This document shows positions 54,226 through 62,767 of a stretch of 64,000 nt of DNA, piece after piece. The DNA comes from DATAOG01 sp963753685. Its GTDB lineage: Bacteria; Pseudomonadota; Alphaproteobacteria; Geminicoccales; Geminicoccaceae. Made by a program: the position numbers and the translations under genes. The stretch spans positions 1-64,000 of the forward strand of contig CAVWDE010000002.1 of the NCBI GenBank assembly GCA_963753685.1. Direction: 5' to 3'. Under the pieces are notes generated by a model that was not told the DNA's origin, searched no databases, and was given only the letters and a program-made list of their open reading frames with translations. The first letter of the stretch is position 1. Every line of letters begins with the position of its first letter.

Positions 54226-55533
54226 ATGGCGCTGCCCGAGAGCGTGTGGCTGGCCATGTTCGACCTGTCGCCGGAAGCTCTTCTGCTGCTCGATGAGCGG
54301 CTGACGATCCGGCTCGCGAACCAGCGCGCGGGACGGCTCCTCGGCTGGCGCCGGGAGGACCTGCTGGAGCACCCGGCGCTCGACTTCGTGGCCGGCGAGC
54401 CGGCGGCGACGGTGCGCTTTCTGCAGCGGGCCTCGGCCAGCGGCGCGCCGGTGCCGGGGCGGCTCACCCTGGTCACTCCCGCGGGCCCGCTCAGAGTCTA
54501 CGCCTACGCCGCGGCCGTGCGCGCCGACGACCAGCGGCTGATCGCGCTGCGCTGCGTCGAGCGCCACCCGGCCTCGCGCGCTTTCCGGGGGCTCGAGGAG
54601 CGCCTCACCAGGCTGCGCTCGGAGCTGCATCGCGAGCGCCGCCTGCAGTCGGAGCTGCAGCAGGCGCTCGACGAACGCGACACTTTGCTCGCCGAGGTGC
54701 ACCACCGCGTGCGCAACACGCTGCAGGTCATGACCAGCTTTTTGAACCTGCAGATGAGCAAGCACGCCGCAGGTCCGGTCCGCGATGCGCTGCGCGACGC
54801 CCAGGCCCGGATCCAGGCGCTGGCCATGGTCCACAACCAGCTCTACCGCGAGAGCAACCTCGACCGGATCGACCTCGCCCGCCTGCTCCCGAGCCTCGGC
54901 CAGAACGTGATCAAGCTCTATGGCGCGGCCGACCGCGTCGCCCTCTCGAGCTCGCTCCACGCCTGGCCGCTGCCGGTGGTGCGGGCTTCGCCGCTCGCCC
55001 TGCTCGTGACCGAGGCCATGACCAACGCCCTCAAGCACGCGTTCCCGACCGGGCGGCCCGGCACGATCACCCTCGAAGCCTGGCAGGACGGCGATCACCC
55101 TGTGCTCCGGATCGCCGACGACGGCATCGGCATGGACGTCGCCGCCCGCACCCGCGACCGGCGCACGATCGGCCTCGACGTGATGCGGGCGCTCGCCGGC
55201 CAGCTCGACGCCCGCCTCGAGATCGACGGCCACCACGGCGTCGACGTCCGCCTCACCTTCAACCCACCCCCCGAGCCGCAGGAACCGAGCGATCACCAAC
55301 CTGAGACGGCTGGCTCCGTAGCGACATCGAGAGGATCCTCGAGACCACCGGCCCCTCGATGTCCGCCCGAAGCCTTCCCCTTCGCCCCGATGCCCGCTCG
55401 AAGCCTTCCCCTTCGCCGGCCGCGCCTACGCCCAGCCACCCCGACCCTCCGGCTTTGGGCCGGGCACGGATTCCCACGGTCGCATGGACCACCCGAAAAA
55501 GACGTTAATGGCCAATCGTTAAGGTTCGGTTAA
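54226..55533 (+). CDS. HisKA_2-type sensor histidine kinase
   Basis: A 435-residue soluble kinase. A PAS domain occupies residues 1-110 (MFDLSPEALLLLDERLTIRLANQRAGRLLGWRREDLLEHPA). The phospho-acceptor is in LLAEVHHRVRNTLQVMTSFLNLQ near residue 160, typical of HisKA_2/HWE-like kinases that feed PhyR. The ATPase has SPLALLVTEAMTNALKHAFP and IADDGIGMD, ending at VDVRLTFNPP near 345. The last ~90 residues are Pro/Arg-rich without similarity and include a direct DNA repeat (CGAAGCCTTCCCCTTCGCC at 55368 and 55398), so the true stop may be earlier. Confidence 0.9.
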   Translation: MALPESVWLAMFDLSPEALLLLDERLTIRLANQRAGRLLGWRREDLLEHPALDFVAGEPAATVRFLQRASASGAPVPGRLTLVTPAGPLRVYAYAAAVRADDQRLIALRCVERHPASRAFRGLEERLTRLRSELHRERRLQSELQQALDERDTLLAEVHHRVRNTLQVMTSFLNLQMSKHAAGPVRDALRDAQARIQALAMVHNQLYRESNLDRIDLARLLPSLGQNVIKLYGAADRVALSSSLHAWPLPVVRASPLALLVTEAMTNALKHAFPTGRPGTITLEAWQDGDHPVLRIADDGIGMDVAARTRDRRTIGLDVMRALAGQLDARLEIDGHHGVDVRLTFNPPPEPQEPSDHQPETAGSVATSRGSSRPPAPRCPPEAFPFAPMPARSLPLRRPRLRPATPTLRLWAGHGFPRSHGPPEKDVNGQSLRFG

Positions 55534-55751
55534 CGCCCCGAAAAACGATCCTGCGCCCAGGTGCGGACTTTGCGTCGCCGCGATCTCTCACGGCCACCAC
55601 CCTGGATCGACCCGCGCGCCCTCCGAGGCGGTGGCCTGCCGAGCTGGGCAGCGTCCGCCCGGCCTGACCCGTGGCCCGCCGCCGCCTCGTTCCCACATCC
55701 TTCGAAACCGGCTATGCTGAGCCGAGCGCGGATCCTCGCGGAGGATTGAAC

Positions 55752-55997
55752 ATGACGATCATCGCGGGCGATGTCTTCAGTGCCTTCAAGGCGGCCGGCG
55801 TCGACGACGAGATGGCCAAGCGGGCAGCGGCGGAGGTCGGCGACATCAAAGAGCTGACCCAGGAGATCAAAGGGCGCCTTGGTCGGATCGAGACCGCGCT
55901 GACCTATATGCGCTGGACCCTCGGCATGACTGCGACCGGCTCGCTTGCCACCGCCGCCGGCGTATTCGCCCTCGTCTACAAAGCCGTCGTCGCATAG
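55752..55997 (+). CDS. Small protein with C-terminal membrane helix
   Basis: An 81-residue protein, MTIIAGDVFSAFKAAGVDDEMAKRAAAEVGDIKELTQEIKGRLGRIETAL, a coiled coil followed by a membrane helix (LGMTATGSLATAAGVFALVYKAVV). The layout is like DUF1640-type proteins. GGAGG lies 8 bases upstream of ATG 55752. Function unknown; the gene borders an AT-rich accessory patch. Confidence 0.7.
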   Translation: MTIIAGDVFSAFKAAGVDDEMAKRAAAEVGDIKELTQEIKGRLGRIETALTYMRWTLGMTATGSLATAAGVFALVYKAVVA

Positions 55998-56065
55998 CGC
56001 GCCGAATGTCGCCCTGGCTCTGCTGATACATAGTCATGCCATCGAACTGCGACTGCTGATATCAA

Positions 56066-56995
56066 ATGACACCGACCGTTTACTCGACTTTTGCGTTCGT
56101 CATTTCGCTTGTTGCGCTTTTCTACACGATTCGCCGATATCGGCTCAAGGCGGGAGTTCAGATACGTGGGATGTATTCAATCATGTCGAGTATTTCCTGC
56201 GATGATCGGTATGTAAGCAGCATTGTTATTGAAAATATGAAAGACAGAGATATTCGCAATATATCTTAAGATCGGCAATTCGTGCTACTTAGAAATCGAA
56301 AACTTCGAAGAATCACCGCTCATTTTGAATGCATTTGCCAGCTATCCATAAGGAGTACGGTCCAATAGAATTTTATGACGTGGGCTCAAGACGCATTTTG
56401 CTGAATGACTCAATGAGCAGCGATAAAATTAAGAAACACCTAGTTCTTTCAACATCGGATGGAAAATATTCAGTCATGCCTCACTTTCCGTGGTGGAGTC
56501 CAATTGCAGACTTATTCAAAAATCACATGACGGCAGTAGCACGGCCCGTTCGCTCAATATATAAGGAAAAGGCCTACGGTTCCAATGTCAAATATCTGGT
56601 CGAGTTTGATTTCGATGGACAACAAGCCGAAGTTGTGCCGATCCATGCCCGCGACTACGAAGTTAAGCTCTTTCGTAAATTTCAGCTTACCAAGGAGTTG
56701 AATCGAGTCAAAGGCCACGCTTGAGGAATTCCTGCGAAGCCAAAAAGATGAAGGTAACTTATCAGCGAGGTCGTTTTCTGTCCATGATCTAGATCAGTGG
56801 CGAGGACAAACGTTCAACGTTGACAAGATGGACGCGATCCATTGGGTAGACTCTGGAAAATTTCGATATCATGTTGTAGGCAGACTCTGTACGAAGATAG
56901 ATAATTGGAAACTTCGAAGGGAGAACAAGGCGAGAGCGAAGAAGGCCTCACGAGGTAACCGAAAATCAGGGCCGAGACGAGCTGGGTATAGGTGA
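56066..56995 (+). pseudogene. AT-rich hypothetical membrane protein gene with three +1 frameshifts
   Basis: Starts MTPTVYSTFAFVISLVALFYTIRRYRLKAG, one membrane helix, followed by a soluble part. Reading continues coherently only if one base is removed near 56261-56266, 56345-56347 and 56700-56702, giving in order IGNSCYLEIENFEESPLILNAFASY, HKEYGPIEFYDVGSRRILLNDS ... FQLTKEL and IESKATLEEFLRSQKDEGN, ending near 56995. Restored length is about 309 residues. GC is about 45%, far below the surroundings, indicating recent transfer. Not recognised as any family. Confidence 0.5.
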
Positions 56996-57082
56996 AGGGC
57001 GCCTCAGGGACGCGGTTGCGAGTCCGGAAGGCCGCGATTCGCCCGCTCGACGTCCGCCTGAGGAGAAAACTGGGTCACCTTT

Positions 57083-57316
57083 TCAAGGGTCCGGCCGGCG
57101 TCGGCGGACGTTTGGGACCGCGGGCTCGTCCCAGCCTTCGCCGCCGGTGGTCTTGGTGGCGCCGCGCTCGAAGCAGTACCACTCGCCCTTGGGGTCGGCA
57201 TCGGTCGGCTTCGGCTCGCCCGGCAGCCCGCACAGGTCGTTGAAGTGCGATTGCGCCGCCGCACGCTCCTTGAGGTCGACCGCCTGCCACTTGGCGATGA
57301 ACTGCTCGGGCGTCAT
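57083..57316 (-). pseudogene. Remnant of MmeI-type DNA methyltransferase/restriction enzyme
   Basis: Seventy-odd residues, MTPEQFIAKWQAVDLKERAAAQSHFNDLCGLPGEPKPTDADPKGEWYCFERGATKTTGGEGW, match the N-terminus of large MmeI-family class IIL/BREX-associated methyltransferases (normally around 900 residues). Similarity ends at WDE and the remainder is missing. A truncated relic of a modification system inside the accessory patch. Confidence 0.75.
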
Positions 57317-58082
57317 GGTCGTGGCGGGAACAGCCGATTTCCACAGTCCGATCTTGAGGTCACGCTCGAAGCATCAAGCCCATTGGTAGAGAAAGCGGCG
57401 CAAGCCTGTACCTCCAGGCGTGCATGATGATGCTTGAGTTGCGCAAATGTGTAGCGTTTCCAGCACATTCCTGCGTGTCCGGTAAGCCTCTGATCTAAAA
57501 TAATTTTTCGGCTTGTTCTACGTCTGCAATCAGGAGAATGGCCGAGGCATGGAAATCGTCAGACTTTCGGCAGACAGGCCCGTGTGCCGCAGGATGTCTG
57601 GGATTCCGGTCAAAATCGAGGCCGATTGATGCGTGCCTCCATCCGCCTCCAGGTTGCACGCAACTTGGGCAGAACCGTGCCCGAAAAGTCAATCAGGCCT
57701 CACATGTGGCGCATGCCTCGCTACAGATTCGCGAAACTTCAGTCGAATCCGTGCATGATGACTGTAGGAATATTTGTCCCAGGCGGCTCCGACGGCGATT
57801 CGGCTGGGTCGCAACATCGGGACTGCATGAACTAGGGGTGTGCCGGGGCACACCTATGGTTGGTCAAGACGTGGAGCGAGCGCCGGGCAGGCGGCGACGG
57901 GCGTCAGACGAAATTGCGATGGCGAGCGCGGATCAGGCGGTGGAGCGCGGCGGTGGATCTCGGCGGAGGCCCGCGTGGCGCGCGAGCTTTGCGCCGGCCG
58001 CGAGGTCGCGTAAAGAGGGGGCCGGAGCCTCTCCGGGCGGCCGTGCGGCGGCTCCGGAGCCAGAGCGGGGTGGGTTGTGACC
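57317..58082. other. Gene-poor accessory region
   Basis: About 770 bp between the methyltransferase remnant and the glutamine synthetase homologue. Mixed composition, with an AT-rich stretch around 57495-57520 (TCTAAAATAATTTTTCGGC). Short open frames (for example a minus-strand one at 57495-57692 ending ASAILLIADVEQAEKLF) were not recognised and may be debris of former genes. No tRNA or attachment repeat was seen. Confidence 0.4.
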
Positions 58083-59502
58083 ATGGCCGATGCGCCGACC
58101 GACGCGCAAAGCCGTGCTCGAGCGGATCGAGCGCGAGAGCGTCCAGACCGTCGATGTCCGCTTCACCGATCTGCGCGGCCGCTGGCAGCACATCGGCTTC
58201 GCGGCGCCGAGCGTGAGCGCGGAGTTGCTCGAGCAGGGGATGCTGTTCGACGGCTCGGCGATCGCCGGCTGGCGCGACGTCAGCCAGTCCGACATGCTCT
58301 TGAAGCCCGACCTCGAGAGCGCGGTGCTCGACCCGTTCAGCGCCCAGCCGAGCCTGATCCTGATCGCCGATGTCGCCGAGCCCGCAACCGGCCTCGGCTA
58401 TGAGCGCTGTCCGCGCTCGGTCGCCGAGCGGGCCGAGGCGCACCTGGCCGCGAGCGGCGTTGCCGACCGCATGCTGGTGGCACCCCAGGCCGAGTTCTTC
58501 CTGTTCGACGACGTCCGCTTCGACGTCTGCATGCAGGAGGGCTACTGGCGGGTCGATGCCGAGGAGGGGCCGTTCAACTCCGGCACCCGCTACGAGGTCG
58601 GCAACCGCGGCCACCGGCCACAAGCAGGCGCGCCGCTCGCCGTGCCGCCGGTCGATCAGATGGCCGATCTGCGCGCCGAGATGGCAGCGATGCTCGAGAC
58701 CATGGGCCTCGAGACGCTCCGCCACCACCATGACCTGGCACCCTGCCAGCACCGGCTCAGCCTCGGCTTCAGCGGCCTCAGGACCAGCGCCGACCGCCTG
58801 CAGATCTACAAATACGTGGTCCACAGCGTCGCCAGCTCCTACGGCAAGAGCGCCACCTTCCTGCCCAAGCCCATGGCCTTTCAGCCGGGCTCGGGGCTGC
58901 AGGTGCAGCAGGCGCTCTGGCAGGGCGAGCGGCCGGTGTTCGCGGGCCAGGGCTACGCCGATCTGTCCGAATTGTGCCTGCGCTACATCGGCGGCATCCT
59001 GCAGCACGCGCGCGCGCTCAACGCCTTCACCAACCCGACCACCAACAGCTACCGGCGCCTGGTCCGGGGCGGCGGCGCGCCGCGCCAGCTGGCCTACGCC
59101 GCGCTCAACCGCTCGGCCGCCGTCCGCCTGCCGTTCGCCGCCCGGCCCGAGGACAAGCGGGTCGAGGTCCGGTTCGCCGATCCGGCCGCCAACCCGTACC
59201 TCGCCTTCGCCGCGCTGCTGATGGCCGGCCTCGATGGCGTCGAGCACCGGATCGACCCGGGCGAGGCCATGGACCGCAACCTCTACGATCTGCCGCCCGA
59301 GGAGGTCGACGAGTTGCCGACCGTGTGCACGACGCTCGCCGAGGCGCTCGACGCGCTCGACCGCGACCGCGCCTTCCTGACCGCGAACGAGGTGTTCACA
59401 GACGATCTGATCGACAGCTACATCGCGCTGAAGCGGGCCGAGATCGAAGCCATCGAAGGCGTCCCCCACCCCCTCGAGTTTCAGCTCTACTACTCGGTCT
59501 GA
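58083..59502 (+). CDS. Glutamine synthetase homologue lacking most metal ligands
   Basis: Clearly type I glutamine synthetase over its 470 residues (LFDGSAIAGW, DQMADLRAEM, TNPTTNSYRRLV, VEVRFADPAANPYLAFAALLMAGLDG, adenylylation site NLYDLPPEE). Compared with enterobacterial GlnA, ligand E129 is Gln (APQAEFF), E212 is Asp (HHHD), E220 is Arg (QHRL), H269 is Gln (GSGLQVQ) and E327 is Gly (RGGGAP); E131, E357 and D50 remain. Catalysis is therefore unlikely. The family start MADAPTDA at 58083 joins the main frame only after removal of one base near 58104-58107; otherwise it starts at 58090. Confidence 0.85.
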
Positions 59503-59683
59503 GGGCGCGGGGCAGGCGCCCGGCCGCGCCCGACCGGGCCTCGGTCACGGTGCGCGCGAATTGCCTGGCGCGCCCGATCGGTGCAAACTCGGCATTCAAC
59601 GAACGCAATCTGGACAACGTCGGCCTGATCAGGGCAATGGCGACTGGATCTGGAGAGCGTCGATCGGGATCGAGGAGCCCGCC

Positions 59684-60650
59684 ATGTTCGTGTCGGTCGT
59701 GATGCCGATCTACAATGGCCAGGATTACCTGCGCGAAGCGATCGGCAGCGTGCTGGCGCAGACCCATCACGATTTCGAGCTGGTGACGATCAACGACGGC
59801 TCGACCGACGACAGCCCGGCGATCCTGGCCGAGTTCGCGGCCGCCGATCGGCGGATCCGGGTGGTCAGCCAGCCCAACGGCGGCGGCGCCCGGGCCCGCA
59901 ACCGCGCGCTCCAGGAGGCGCGCGCCGACTGGATCATCAATCTCGACCACGACGACATCATGCTGCCGAACCGGATCGAGCGGCAGCTCGCCTTCATCGC
60001 CGCGCATCCGGACGTCAAGGTGTTCTCCTGCCGCGCCTGGTACATCAGCGCCGAGGGCAGGATCTTCGGCAAGACCAGGTGCGAGCCGATCACCACGCGC
60101 CGAGGCCTTCGAGCGCCACCTCGCCGCCAACCGGCCGATCGGCCTCAATCATCCGGCGGTGGCGATGCACCGGCCGACCATTCTCGAGGTCGGCGGCTAC
60201 CGGCCCGAGTTCGAGGGGGCTGAGGACCTCGACCTCTGGAACCGGGTCGCGGAGCGCGGCCACCTCGTCTTGCAGCAGGACGAGGTGCTGATGAAGTACC
60301 GGATCCACGGCACCTCGGTCATGGCCTCGCGCACCCGTCAGAGCTGGCAGAAGGGCGAGTGGGCGATCGCCTGCATGGCGGCGCGCCGTGCGGGGCGTGC
60401 CGAGCCGACCAGGGACGAGTATGTCGCGGCCTTGCGCGCCCAGCCCTGGTGGCGCCGCCTGCAGCGGGAACGACAGCTGCTCGCGCGCGTCAACTACCGC
60501 GTCGCCGGCTTCGACATCGCCAACCGCCGCTGGGCGCCCGCGGTTCGCCACCTGCTGATCGCGGGCGCGTCCAGCCCGAGCTACGTGGCGGTCCGCCTGG
60601 CCAATCAGCTCCACCTTCCCGGCGTGACCACGACCGATGAGGCCGCGTGA
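59684..60650 (+). CDS. Glycosyltransferase family 2 (+1 frameshift)
   Basis: N-terminal part: FVSVVMPIYNGQDYLREAIGSVLAQTHHDFELVTINDGSTDDS, LDHDDIMLPNRIERQLAFI with the DxD (DHD). An extra base near 60097-60102 breaks the frame; the next frame gives EAFERHLAANRPIGLNHPAVAMHRPTILEVGGYRPEFEGAEDLDLWNRVAERG, the acceptor-side motif. Restored length about 321 residues. GGAG precedes ATG 59684. It likely builds a surface glycan; acceptor unknown. Neighbours are the glutamine synthetase homologue and a GMC oxidoreductase. Confidence 0.87.
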
Positions 60651-60841
60651 GCGGGCGACGACGCCCTCGCTCTTCGGCCACCATCGTCTTTGCCGCGGGC
60701 CGAGAGAGGCCCGCGGCCCTGACGGAGGCGCGACCCGCCCAGCGTCTGTGAATCAGTCGAGCCCGCAAACCGATGCCCGTTGCAGCCATCGGCTTTTTCG
60801 GCTCGATCGAGCGTTTCGGGCCTTCTTTCGCAGGCCTCATA

Positions 60842-62431
60842 TCAAGCGGCGAGTTCAGCCTTGAGGTGCGCGGCCAGGCGCGCCGCCAGCGCGACGATGG
60901 TCAAGGTCGGATTGGCCGCGCCGGAGGTCGCGAACACCGAGCTGCCGCTGACATAGAGGTTGGCCATGCCGTGCACCCGGCAGTCGCGATCGACCACGCC
61001 TTCTGCCGGATCATCGGCCATCCGGGTCGTGCCCATGGGATGGAAGCCGCCGGCGAGTTCGTCCGACCATCGGTCCGAGGGGTCCTGCAGCCATTCCAGC
61101 AGCTGGATGCGGCCGATGCCGGTGCGGCCGAACTCCCTGGCCAGGACCTCGTGGGTCGCGCGCAGCGAGCGCTTGTCCTGCTCGCTCAGGCGCCAGTCCA
61201 GCTGGAGCCGCGGCATGCCCAAGGCGTCGCGCTCGGTGTCGAGCGTGACCCGGCTGTCCGGATTGGGCAGCTGCTCGCAGAAGCTCCACAACCGGTAGCT
61301 GCCGGCGAGCGGCTGGTAGCTGCGCACGCCGAACCGGCCGAGCAGGCCGGCGACGGTGTCGTCGATGTCGAACAGCGCGGCCTTGAGGTCGCCGAACAGG
61401 TCGCGCGGCGCCTCGCGGCGTTCCACCGAGTTCCAGATCCGGCGGAGCGCGGCGTAGCCCGAGGCGCCGATGTTGTCGAAGGTGACATTGGCATCGTGGT
61501 TCAGAAGCCGTTCGGAGCGCTGCACGTCCGGGCTGAGGTTCATGCAGCCGACCACGCCGTGACCCCGGATCGGCGTCAGCCGGTGATCGTAGTCGTAGAA
61601 GTGGATCTGCGCCGGATCGGCAACCAGCGCGCGCGCGCCGACCACATGCGGATGGTCCATGAAGTAGCGACCGACATTGCCCTTCGCGTTGCCGATCCCG
61701 GCCTGCATCTGGCGGTTCGCGACCAGCAGCAGACGCGGGTTCTCGAGCCCGCTGCAGGCCAGGACGAAGGTCCTGGCACGGGCCTCGAAATGCTTGCCGC
61801 CCAGGGTCGCAAGGCGCAACGCCTGGACCTCGGAGCCCGCCTCGTTGGCCTCGATGTCGACGAGGTTGGCGTGCAGCACGATGTCGAGGTTGTCCGCCTG
61901 CTCCAGCCCGGCGCGATAGACCTCGCCGAAGCGGGTCGGCGGGCTGTATTGCCAGATCAGGTTGCGGACCTTGTCGGGCGCGAACGGGATCAGGGTCTCG
62001 TTGTCGGCGAGCCAGTCCTTGGCCTCGTAGTCGAGGGGGCCGAGCTGGCAGAGCTCCTGGGCCTGCCGGTAGAAGGGCTCGAGATCGGCGCGCGTGATCG
62101 GCCAGCCGCTGTGCGGCACCCAGTCGCGGGCCTCGAAGTCGATCTCGTCGAGCGGCCGGCAGCGGCCTTCCCAATGGTTGGTGGTGCCGCCGAAGAAGCG
62201 CAGCCGGACGGCATCCAGATCGAAATAGGGCAGGCCGACGTTCTGGCCCTTGTAGAGGTCCTGGATCGCCTGGTCGAACTCCAGTCCGCCGCTCTCCAGG
62301 AGGCACACGCGGATGCTCGTGCCGGCGAACGCGCGGGCGATGCTGATCCCGGCGGCGCCCGCGCCGACGATGCAAAGGTCGCCCTCGATCGCCGCGCCGT
62401 CCTCGAGTTCGCGCGCGTCACGCAGGCTCAC
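60842..62431 (-). CDS. GMC-family FAD-dependent oxidoreductase
   Basis: A 529-residue flavoprotein. The FAD site GDLCIVGAGAAGISIARAFAG is near residue 17, followed by FFGGTTNHWEGRCRPLDEIDFEARDW, the second nucleotide region VLACSGLENPRLLL and the C-terminal GMC_oxred_C with GFHPMGTTRMADDPAEGVVDRDCRVHGMANLYVSGSSVFATSGAANPTLTIVALAARLA. The catalytic His is likely in FHPMG. Oxidises an alcohol or sugar; the substrate is not given by sequence. Transcribed toward the glycosyltransferase gene. Confidence 0.92.
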   Translation of the reverse strand: MSLRDARELEDGAAIEGDLCIVGAGAAGISIARAFAGTSIRVCLLESGGLEFDQAIQDLYKGQNVGLPYFDLDAVRLRFFGGTTNHWEGRCRPLDEIDFEARDWVPHSGWPITRADLEPFYRQAQELCQLGPLDYEAKDWLADNETLIPFAPDKVRNLIWQYSPPTRFGEVYRAGLEQADNLDIVLHANLVDIEANEAGSEVQALRLATLGGKHFEARARTFVLACSGLENPRLLLVANRQMQAGIGNAKGNVGRYFMDHPHVVGARALVADPAQIHFYDYDHRLTPIRGHGVVGCMNLSPDVQRSERLLNHDANVTFDNIGASGYAALRRIWNSVERREAPRDLFGDLKAALFDIDDTVAGLLGRFGVRSYQPLAGSYRLWSFCEQLPNPDSRVTLDTERDALGMPRLQLDWRLSEQDKRSLRATHEVLAREFGRTGIGRIQLLEWLQDPSDRWSDELAGGFHPMGTTRMADDPAEGVVDRDCRVHGMANLYVSGSSVFATSGAANPTLTIVALAARLAAHLKAELAA

Positions 62432-62767
62432 CGGCCATTCTCCTGATCCGCGGCGCCAGAAATCCGGGTGAGGAACGATCCGACACCCTGTGGCCCCGAA
62501 GTCTAGGAACCTGTCCGATCAGCGCAAGGCTCAAATGGTCGTTGTCTACAGATAGTAGTCAGTGGCCCGACTAAACCGCAATTTGTTGAGAGCAGAGCAC
62601 CAACGGTGGATACGAATGCCTCCCGGCCCGCCCGAACGGGCTTGTCGCGCGCGGTCGATCGGGTAGAGATCGAGCTTCGGCGGCCGATCGAAAGAGGCCG
62701 GCCGGAGTGGGGGCAGGAATCGCGCCGGCGTGGATGTGCGCGCAGCGCGGAGCGAGGGGGTGTGAGC
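62432..62767. other. Divergent intergenic region
   Basis: 336 bp between two divergent genes. A less GC-rich stretch at 62515-62600 (ACAGATAGTAGTCAGTGG, CCGCAATTTGTTGAGAGC) stands out. Its complement encodes a GGIRIHRW-like string of the sort found in spurious ORFs, but no cloverleaf could be folded, so no tRNA is called. Promoters for both genes are expected here. Confidence 0.35.

Noticed and set aside
62560..62650. tRNA-like sequence in the last divergent gap
   Set aside because: The T-arm-like GGATACGAATGCC lacks pairing partners and no acceptor stem can be formed.
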